9,531 nt of DNA from an uncultured Micrococcales bacterium (GTDB taxonomy: Bacteria; Actinomycetota; Actinomycetes; Actinomycetales; Microbacteriaceae), in NCBI GenBank assembly GCA_903893675.1, contig CAITNA010000095.1, positions 1-9,531 on the forward strand. The letters run 5' to 3'. The first letter of the stretch is position 1; each line of letters begins with the position of its first letter. Shown one piece after another: positions 1 to 4,966 of the stretch. The position numbers were made by a program, and so were the translations under genes. The notes under the pieces were generated by a model, which saw only the letters and a program-made list of their open reading frames with translations, did not search any database and was not told where the DNA came from.

Positions 1-798
1 ATTGCCGCCGGCATCGACACGGATAAGTCGGCACTCTTCGTGCAATCGCACGTTCCTGCGCACGCACAACTCGCCTGGGTGCTTCAGTGCATCACCGGTA
101 TGGGTGAAGCCGGTCGCATGACGCAGTTCAAAGACAAGACTCAGAAGAACGGCGTCGACTCGGCTTCGGTCGGTCTATACACCTACCCGATCTTGCAAGC
201 CGCAGACATTTTGCTTTACCAGCCGAAGGCCGTGCCGGTCGGAGAAGACCAGCGCCAGCACATCGAGCTAACTCGCGACCTTGCAATTCGTTTCAACTCG
301 CGTTTTGGCGACACCTTCGTGGTGCCAGAGGCAGCGATTCAAAAAGAGAACGCAAAGATTTATGATCTGCAGAACCCAACCGCCAAGATGTCGAAGTCGG
401 GCGACCCTAAAGGCCTGGTCAACATCATGGATGACAACGCCACCATCGTGAAGAAATTCAAGAGTGCCGTCACCGACACCGACGGCGAGATTCGCTACGA
501 CCGCGAAGCAAAGCCTGGCGTTTCGAACCTGCTCGGCTTGTTCAGCGCGCTGACCGGTCGCTCAATCGACGACCTGGTTGGCCAGTATGCCGGCGGTGGC
601 TATGGCGCGCTCAAGGGAGACCTTGCCGATGCCGCGGTTGCCGCCATCGAGCCGATCCGCACCCGTGCCGAAGAACTCTTGGCCGATGCCGCTCAGCTCG
701 ACGCTTTGCTTGCCGAAGGTGCCGCCCGCGCCAACGCCGTAGCCGAGGCCACCCTGGCCAAGGTCTACGACCGCGTCGGTTTCATCGCTGCCCGCTAG
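1..798 (+). CDS. trpS: Tryptophan--tRNA ligase, 3' part (5' truncated by window edge)
   Basis: Class I aminoacyl-tRNA synthetase that charges tRNA-Trp with tryptophan in the cytoplasm. The open frame runs from base 1 without a start, giving 265 residues. The first visible residues (IAAGIDTDKSALFVQSHVP) match the family at roughly residue 65, so the N-terminus with the HIGH motif is missing. Typical TrpS stretches follow in order: GRMTQFKDK, then ADILLYQPKAVPVGEDQRQH (substrate pocket region), then the ATP-binding KMSKS loop at 385-399 (window residues 129-133). After these come AVTDTDGEIRYD, GVSNLLGLFSALTG and a helical C-terminal anticodon-binding part ending KVYDRVGFIAAR, which is the usual end of the family. 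The TAG stop is at 796-798. It is followed by a non-coding gap and the FMN riboswitch, so it is probably not cotranscribed with the rib genes. There are no signs of damage in the visible part. Confidence 0.97.
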   Translation: MAAGIDTDKSALFVQSHVPAHAQLAWVLQCITGMGEAGRMTQFKDKTQKNGVDSASVGLYTYPILQAADILLYQPKAVPVGEDQRQHIELTRDLAIRFNSRFGDTFVVPEAAIQKENAKIYDLQNPTAKMSKSGDPKGLVNIMDDNATIVKKFKSAVTDTDGEIRYDREAKPGVSNLLGLFSALTGRSIDDLVGQYAGGGYGALKGDLADAAVAAIEPIRTRAEELLADAAQLDALLAEGAARANAVAEATLAKVYDRVGFIAAR

Positions 799-800
799 TC

Positions 801-819
801 GCCGGCCATCCTGGCCAGC
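801..819 (+). terminator. Weak GC-rich hairpin just after trpS
   Basis: GGCCA (804-808) and TGGCC (812-816) pair around a three-base loop. Two further outer pairs form (801-802 with 818-819) across one mismatch. It starts two bases after the trpS stop. There is no T-tract downstream, so a standard intrinsic terminator is not supported. It may be a weak or Rho-assisted end for trpS, or have no function. Confidence 0.25.
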
Positions 820-884
820 CCGTCCACCAGCCGCCTCCATCCACAGCCCCAAAGGAATAGATGGTGCCCCTGCCCTGTTACTAA

Positions 885-890
885 TAGGGT
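885..890 (+). promoter_or_regulatory. Possible -10 box of the rib operon promoter
   Basis: TAGGGT fits the loose actinobacterial -10 pattern TAnnnT. Its position would start transcription at about 896-898, right at the first base of the riboswitch P1 stem, which is where a leader promoter should start. No convincing -35 element is seen 16-18 bases upstream, around 861-868. Placement is inferred mainly from distance to the riboswitch. Confidence 0.3.
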
Positions 891-896
891 AAGAAG

Positions 897-1045
897 TGCA
901 CTTCGGGGTCAGTGAAAATCTGAGCCGGCGGTTACAGCCCGCGACCCGACGAGCCAAAGTAAGGCGAAAGCCCGAGCCTGGTTCGGCGGTTGATTTTGGT
1001 GAAATTCCAGAGCCGACGGTTAAAGTCCGGATGGGAGAAGTTGCA
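897..1045 (+). promoter_or_regulatory. FMN riboswitch (RFN element) aptamer
   Basis: This cis-acting RNA binds flavin mononucleotide and represses riboflavin genes when FMN is plentiful. All the hallmark segments are present in order. P1 pairs 897-904 with 1037-1045 (TGCA/TGCA and CTTC/GAAG, one bulged base). The strand GGGG follows, then P2 (TCAG 909-912 with CTGA 920-923), then GCCGGCGGT near 924-932 and GCCCGCGA near 937-944. A variable arm spans about 950-980. Then come TTGGTGAAATTCC (P5, about 995-1007) and GAGCCGACGGTTAAAGTCC (P6, GAC 1014-1016 with GTC 1025-1027). The conserved GGATGGGAGAAG lies at 1029-1040. It sits about 100 bases before the ribD start, in the same direction, as expected for a rib operon leader. 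Confidence 0.96.
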
Positions 1046-1071
1046 GCGGATTGTTCGCGCCTTGGCGTGGG

Positions 1072-1148
1072 CATCCGTGGTTGTCGCATTCGCGCCAGCC
1101 CGGCATTCTCGCCGCGCCCCCGAAGTCATACACACGGATGGGCGAATG
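1072..1148 (+). promoter_or_regulatory. Riboswitch expression platform over the ribD ribosome binding site
   Basis: CATCCGTG (1072-1079) is perfectly complementary to CACGGATG (1133-1140), which contains most of the GGATGG (1136-1141) that is the only Shine-Dalgarno-like sequence ahead of the ribD ATG at 1146. A second perfect seven-base match, CATTCGC (1087-1093) with GCGAATG (1142-1148), covers the start codon itself. No T-tract follows any hairpin here. Control of translation initiation therefore fits better than premature termination. The aptamer strand CGGATG (1028-1033) can compete for 1072-1077, giving a plausible antisequestor. Pairings were read by eye; no folding energies were calculated. 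Confidence 0.6.
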
Positions 1149-2186
1149 AACGAACTTAGGTATCAAGAGGCGATGCGATGCGCTATTGCGCTGTCGCTCA
1201 ACTCGCCTGCCTTCGATGTCAACCCGCGCGTCGGCGCCGTGATCTTGAACGAGGCCGGAAACGTGATGGCCGAGGGCTGGCACCGCGGTGTCGGAACCCC
1301 GCACGCAGAGGTCGACGCCCTAAATAATCTTCGAGCAGCTGGCCTGCTCACCCCTGGCCTAACCGCCGTTGTCACCCTCGAACCTTGCAACCACACCGGC
1401 ACCACCGGCCCGTGCTCGCAGGCGCTCATCGAGGCCGGCATCAAGCGCGTTGTCTTTGCAGCCGTTGACCCTGGCAAGACCGAGGGCGGCGGTCGCTTCG
1501 CGCTCGAGGCTGCAGGTGTCGAGGTTATCGGCGGAATTCTGGCCGACGAATACCAGCCGGTGCTCAAGCCCTGGCTTGTGAATAAGTTCAGCGAGCGACC
1601 ATACGTTGTGGTTAAGTACGCCGCCAGCTTGGACGGCCGCACTGCCGCAGCCGACGGCACCTCAAAGTGGATCACCGGCGCGGATGCACGCCACGATGTT
1701 CACGCGCGTCGCACTGCATCGCAGGCAGTGTTGGTTGGCACCAACACCGTCGAAATCGACGACCCAGAACTCAACGCTCGCAAACCAGACGGCTCGCTCT
1801 ATGAGAACCAGCCGCTGCGCGTGATCGTTGGCGAGCGCGAAATCGCCAAGACCGCTCGCGTCTTTGCTCCAATGACTGGCGTAACCGGCGGCGAGACTAT
1901 GCAGTTGCGAACTCGCAACCTCACCGAAGTTATGGCCGAACTCTGGGGCCGCGGCATTCGCCAAGTCTTTGTCGAGGGCGGCGCCGACCTGGAATCGGCT
2001 CTAATCAAGGCATCTATGGCCGATGAGTTTTTGGTTTACCTGGCCCCAAAGCTGCTCGGCGGCCCAAAGACAGCGATCGGCGACATCGAGGTCGGCAGCA
2101 TCGACCAGGCAGTGAACCTGCAGATAGTCGAGACCAAAGCGCTCGGCGCAGACATTCTTATTCGCGCGATTCAGAAGGAGAACTAA
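1146..2186 (+). CDS. ribD: Bifunctional riboflavin pyrimidine deaminase / reductase RibD
   Basis: Carries out the second and third steps of the GTP branch of riboflavin synthesis: zinc-dependent deamination of the pyrimidine intermediate, then NADPH-dependent reduction of its ribosyl side chain. It has 346 residues, a normal length. The N-terminal deaminase domain (about 1-145) has the HAE motif (H53, E55) and the PCxxxxxxxxPC motif with C81 and C90 as zinc ligands. The C-terminal RibD_C reductase domain (about 150-346) has VVVKYAASLDGRTA, SKWITGADAR, AVLVGTNTVEIDDP and FVEGGADLESAL. The start at ATG 1146 gives the usual family N-terminus. The open frame extends back to 990, but that part overlaps the riboswitch and looks non-coding. 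The Shine-Dalgarno is weak (GGATGG 1136-1141) and apparently under riboswitch control. This is the first gene of the operon; its TAA overlaps the ribE ATG by one base (TAATG). Confidence 0.96.
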   Translation: MNELRYQEAMRCAIALSLNSPAFDVNPRVGAVILNEAGNVMAEGWHRGVGTPHAEVDALNNLRAAGLLTPGLTAVVTLEPCNHTGTTGPCSQALIEAGIKRVVFAAVDPGKTEGGGRFALEAAGVEVIGGILADEYQPVLKPWLVNKFSERPYVVVKYAASLDGRTAAADGTSKWITGADARHDVHARRTASQAVLVGTNTVEIDDPELNARKPDGSLYENQPLRVIVGEREIAKTARVFAPMTGVTGGETMQLRTRNLTEVMAELWGRGIRQVFVEGGADLESALIKASMADEFLVYLAPKLLGGPKTAIGDIEVGSIDQAVNLQIVETKALGADILIRAIQKEN

Positions 2187-2782
2187 TGTTCACGGGAATC
2201 ATTGAAGAACTCGGACACGTCTCGGCAATCGAGCCGCAGGGCGACGCAATGCGCCTGACCATCGAAGGGCCACTCGTGGTCAGCGACGTAAAGCGCGGCG
2301 ACTCGATCGCGGTCAGTGGCACCTGCCTCACCGCAATTGAATTCGACAAGCATTCGTTCACCGCCGACGTCATGCAAGAGACTCTGAACAAGACCGCACT
2401 CGGCAGCCTGAAGGTCGGCGACGTCGTCAACCTTGAGCGCGCAATGACCTCCGCTACCCGATTCGGTGGCCACGTGGTTCAGGGCCATGTCGACGGAGTC
2501 GGCGAAATCATCAACCGCGAAAAGAGCGAGCACTGGGAGTGGCTGCGCGTGCGCATCCCAGCCGAGGTGATGAAGTACATCGTTCTAAAAGGTTCGGTCA
2601 CGATCGACGGCGTAAGCCTGACCGTGAACGAGGTCGGCGACGACCACATCGGCCTAAGTCTCATTCCCGAGACCCTGGCCCTCACCACCCTTGGCCGCAA
2701 GCAATCTGGCGACAAGGTGAACGTCGAGGCCGACGTAATGGCCAAACACATCGAGCGACTGCTCGAAGCGAGGAGCAAATAA
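2186..2782 (+). CDS. ribE: Riboflavin synthase, alpha chain
   Basis: Catalyses dismutation of two 6,7-dimethyl-8-ribityllumazine molecules into riboflavin and the pyrimidine substrate of RibH, the last step of the pathway. It has 198 residues made of two lumazine-binding barrels, about 1-97 and 98-195. The protein opens with the signature MFTGIIEELG. The second barrel begins at HVVQGHVDGVG. GDVVNLERA and RFGGH at the domain junction are typical. Residues in the positions of the known active site are present: S40, C47, H101, S144 and D183 (assigned by alignment from memory to the E. coli enzyme). A good Shine-Dalgarno, AAGGAG (2175-2180), lies five bases ahead of the ATG inside the end of ribD. 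The start overlaps the ribD stop and the stop overlaps the ribBA start, both as TAATG, so translational coupling is likely. Confidence 0.96.
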   Translation: MFTGIIEELGHVSAIEPQGDAMRLTIEGPLVVSDVKRGDSIAVSGTCLTAIEFDKHSFTADVMQETLNKTALGSLKVGDVVNLERAMTSATRFGGHVVQGHVDGVGEIINREKSEHWEWLRVRIPAEVMKYIVLKGSVTIDGVSLTVNEVGDDHIGLSLIPETLALTTLGRKQSGDKVNVEADVMAKHIERLLEARSK

Positions 2783-4014
2783 TGCAACTATCGACAATTG
2801 AGCAGGCCCTGGATGCACTGCGAGCCGGCAAGCCGGTGCTAGTTGCCGACGCGAGCGATCGCGAGAACGAAGGCGACGCCATCATCGCGGCCGAGTTCGC
2901 CACCCCTGAGTGGATGGCCTGGATGATCAACCACACTTCGGGCTTCCTGTGCGTTCCGATGGAAGAGGCCCGTGCCAACGAGCTCGACCTGCCAGTCATG
3001 ACCCTGAACAACCGTGACCCGCACAACACGAACTACACCATCACCGTCGACCACGCCGAGCGCACCTCAACAGGCATCAGCGCCGTTGACCGCGCCATGA
3101 CCGCCCAGGCCCTGGCCCACCCGAGCACCACCCCAGACACCCTGATTCGCCCTGGCCACGTTGTACCACTGCGTGCTCACCCAGCCGGCGTTATCGGCCG
3201 CGCCGGCCACACTGAGGCCGCAGTCGACCTGATGAAGCTTGCCGGCCTGCAGCCGGTTGCCGTCATCGGCGAGATGATTCACAAGGATGGCACCATGGTG
3301 CGCCTGCCTGAGCTGATTGAAATCGGCAAGGAGCAAGACCTGCCGGTGATCACCATCGAGCAGATCGTTGAGCACCTCAAGGCCAACGACATCATCTATG
3401 TGAACAACCCACAGAACCGCATTCGCTTTGAGGCAGAGGCCAAGTTGCCGACCACTCACGGCAACTTCCGTGTTCGTGGCTACTACGACATCAAGACCAC
3501 CGCAGATCACGTTGCGATCATCGCGGGCAACCCAACCGGCGAGAACGTTCTAGTTCGCATGCACAGCGAGTGCATCACCGGCGAGGCCTTCGGTTCGCTC
3601 AAGTGTGAGTGTGGCCCACAGCTCGACTACGCGCTCGACACCATCGCGAACGACCCTGAGGGCGGCATCGTGATTTACCTGCGCGGTCAAGAAGGTCGCG
3701 GCATTGGCCTGCTCAACAAGCTCAAGGCATACGCTCTGCAAGACACTGGCCTCGACACCGTCGATGCCAACCTCGCACTCGGCCTGCCAGCCGAAGCACG
3801 CGAGTATGGCGCAGCAGTTGCAATCTTGAAAGACCTCGGCGTGACCAGCGTTCGCTTGATGACCAACAACCCAGCGAAGCGCTCATACTTGGATGCTGCC
3901 GGCATCGAAGTGAAAGACTACGTGCCAGTGATCGTTGGCCAGGCCGCCGAGAACGCACAGTATCTCGAGACCAAGCGCGAGCGCATGGGTCACATCATTC
4001 CTGGAGTCGCATAA
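2782..4014 (+). CDS. ribBA: Bifunctional DHBP synthase / GTP cyclohydrolase II
   Basis: Starts both branches of riboflavin synthesis. The N-terminal half makes 3,4-dihydroxy-2-butanone 4-phosphate from ribulose 5-phosphate; the C-terminal half opens GTP. It has 410 residues, normal for the fusion. The DHBP synthase domain (about 1-200) has DRENEGD (26-32), RTSTGIS (94-100), RAGHTEAAVDL with H143, and GEMIHKDGTM with E164. The GTP cyclohydrolase II domain (about 208-405) has three zinc cysteines, C264, C275 and C277 in the pattern C-x10-C-x-C, then RGQEGRGIGLLNKLKAYALQD, DTVDANLALGLP and LMTNNPAK. The start at 2782 is chosen because it begins the family and has AGGAG at 2771-2775. The frame is open back to 2539, but that arginine-rich stretch is ribE read out of frame. 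The stop directly abuts the ribH ATG. Both halves look catalytically intact. Confidence 0.96.
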   Translation: MQLSTIEQALDALRAGKPVLVADASDRENEGDAIIAAEFATPEWMAWMINHTSGFLCVPMEEARANELDLPVMTLNNRDPHNTNYTITVDHAERTSTGISAVDRAMTAQALAHPSTTPDTLIRPGHVVPLRAHPAGVIGRAGHTEAAVDLMKLAGLQPVAVIGEMIHKDGTMVRLPELIEIGKEQDLPVITIEQIVEHLKANDIIYVNNPQNRIRFEAEAKLPTTHGNFRVRGYYDIKTTADHVAIIAGNPTGENVLVRMHSECITGEAFGSLKCECGPQLDYALDTIANDPEGGIVIYLRGQEGRGIGLLNKLKAYALQDTGLDTVDANLALGLPAEAREYGAAVAILKDLGVTSVRLMTNNPAKRSYLDAAGIEVKDYVPVIVGQAAENAQYLETKRERMGHIIPGVA

Positions 4015-4473
4015 ATGGCCGGACACGCACCACAGATCGAAATCGACGCGACGGGGCTGCAGGTTGCAGTGTTGGTTACCCAGTGGCACAAAGAGGTCAC
4101 CGACGGTCTGCTTGCCGGTGCCGAGCGTGCACTGAAGGCCGCGGGCAACGAGACCTATGAGGTCTGGCAGGTGCCTGGCGCTTTCGAGCTGCCGCTTGCC
4201 GCCAAGTATGCGATCGAGCAGGGTGCCGATGTCGTCATCGCACTCGGCTGCGTCATTTATGGCCAGACCCCGCACTTCGAATACGTCTGTCGAGCCGCCA
4301 CCGATGGCCTAACCCGCGTGCAACTCGACAGTGGCGTGCCAATCGGCTTTGGCCTCTTGACCGTGAACGACTTGCAGCAGGCGCTTGACCGCGCTGGCCT
4401 GCCAGGCTCGAACGAAGACAAGGGTCGCGAAGCCGTAGAGGCCGCAGTCGCGATGGCTAGACTGAGCGCGTAG
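4015..4473 (+). CDS. ribH: 6,7-dimethyl-8-ribityllumazine synthase
   Basis: Condenses the RibD-derived pyrimidine (after dephosphorylation) with dihydroxybutanone phosphate to give lumazine, the substrate of riboflavin synthase. It normally forms pentamers or 60-subunit capsids. It has 152 residues, a typical length. Visible signatures are VTQWHKEVTDGLLAGA (the Trp-His pair is the actinobacterial form), VPGAFELPLAAKYA, IALGCVIYGQTPHFEYV with the catalytic H87, GFGLLTVNDLQQALDRAG with R126, and the EDKGREA end with K136. Position 82 is Tyr in VIYGQTPHF, where many homologues have Arg (VIRG). GGAG (4003-4006) lies inside the end of ribBA, eight bases before the ATG, and the two genes abut with no gap. 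It is followed by a hairpin at 4486-4512. The assignment is firm; the effect of Tyr82 is unknown. Confidence 0.96.
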   Translation: MAGHAPQIEIDATGLQVAVLVTQWHKEVTDGLLAGAERALKAAGNETYEVWQVPGAFELPLAAKYAIEQGADVVIALGCVIYGQTPHFEYVCRAATDGLTRVQLDSGVPIGFGLLTVNDLQQALDRAGLPGSNEDKGREAVEAAVAMARLSA

Positions 4474-4485
4474 CAGGGGGCAATC

Positions 4486-4512
4486 GCCTCTCTGCGAAAG
4501 CACTAGAGAGGC
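4486..4512 (+). promoter_or_regulatory. Hairpin burying the ribosome binding site of the membrane protein gene
   Basis: GCCTCTC (4486-4492) pairs perfectly with GAGAGGC (4506-4512). Inside, TGC (4493-4495) pairs with GCA (4500-4502) closed by a GAAA tetraloop (4496-4499), leaving bases 4503-4505 bulged. The right arm contains GAGAGG, the Shine-Dalgarno of the gene starting at 4517. The left arm can instead pair with GGGGGC (4476-4481, two G-U pairs) directly after the ribH stop. There is no T-tract, so a terminator is unlikely; control or coupling of translation is more likely. Confidence 0.5.
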
Positions 4513-4516
4513 AAGA

Positions 4517-4891
4517 ATGAGCCACCCATACGACCTGCTGATCAACATTTTGTTGGTCTTCCACCTGATCGGTTACGCAACCATCTTCGGTTACGCCGTA
4601 ACACAGGCCCCTAACTTCAAGACCGGTGCAAAGGTTCCAGCTGGCCTGGTTCATGGCGCTTGGTTGACCCTGGCCGCTGGTCTGATCATGACTGGCGTCG
4701 CTCCGATGAATAACGACCACATCAACCCTGTGTCGATCAGCATCAAGAGCGCAGTCATCACCGCGATCTTCTTCATCGCTTACACCTACAAGAACAAAGA
4801 GAAGACTCCAAAGTGGGTTGTTCCAACCATCTTGTTGCTGACCATTCTCAACGTATGTGTTGCAGTAATCATGGGAATGATGACCAACTAG
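4517..4891 (+). CDS. Small four-helix integral membrane protein, function unknown
   Basis: A 124-residue protein that I do not recognise as any named family. Four hydrophobic stretches fit membrane helices at about 7-28, 42-62, 76-92 and 100-121. A basic loop (YKNKEKTPK, 91-99) lies between helices 3 and 4 and is probably cytoplasmic. Two histidines fall within helices (H16 in FHLIGY, H46 in LVHGAW), and a polar loop VAPMNNDHINP follows helix 2. There is no signal peptide, no cysteine pair and no catalytic motif. GAGAGG (4506-4511) lies five bases before the ATG, inside a hairpin. It sits 43 bases after ribH in the same direction with no terminator between, and a strong terminator follows it, so it is probably the last gene of the rib transcript. 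A role linked to flavin is only a guess from position. It has the base composition of its neighbours and looks like a genuine gene. Confidence 0.85.
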   Translation: MSHPYDLLINILLVFHLIGYATIFGYAVTQAPNFKTGAKVPAGLVHGAWLTLAAGLIMTGVAPMNNDHINPVSISIKSAVITAIFFIAYTYKNKEKTPKWVVPTILLLTILNVCVAVIMGMMTN

Positions 4892-4920
4892 GTTTCAAAC
4901 CAAACTTGGCAAAGCGAGTA

Positions 4921-4954
4921 AGAAAAGACCCCGGATCACTCCGGGGTCTTTTCT
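4921..4954. terminator. Bidirectional intrinsic terminator between convergent genes
   Basis: A perfect 14-base-pair stem, AGAAAAGACCCCGG (4921-4934) with CCGGGGTCTTTTCT (4941-4954), and a six-base loop ATCACT. On the + strand the T-rich arm runs on into TTTTCTATTT. On the - strand the complement of the A-rich arm supplies the T-tract. It lies 29 bases after the membrane protein stop and 12 bases beyond the stop of the - strand peptidase, so it can end both transcripts. Confidence 0.93.
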
Positions 4955-4966
4955 ATTTGAACAGGT

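Noticed and set aside
871..891. CCCT/AGGG inverted repeat before the riboswitch as a trpS terminator
   Set aside because: It has only four Watson-Crick core pairs with a nine-base loop and no T-tract. It overlaps the possible -10 box instead.
990..1145. Upstream extension of the ribD reading frame by 52 codons
   Set aside because: It overlaps the 3' half of the FMN aptamer and the expression platform and has no family similarity. The ATG at 1146 gives the normal RibD N-terminus.
896..1159. Small open frame across the ribD leader (possible leader peptide)
   Set aside because: It lies entirely over the riboswitch and has a composition dictated by conserved RNA. There is no Shine-Dalgarno before 896.
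2539..2781. Upstream extension of ribBA by 81 codons
   Set aside because: It is ribE read in another frame, rich in Arg/His/Pro. The true start at 2782 has a Shine-Dalgarno and begins the DHBP synthase domain.
4476..4512. Hairpin after ribH as an intrinsic terminator
   Set aside because: No T-tract follows (the next bases lead straight to the start codon at 4517), and the stem contains a used Shine-Dalgarno. A strong terminator is found at 4921-4954.
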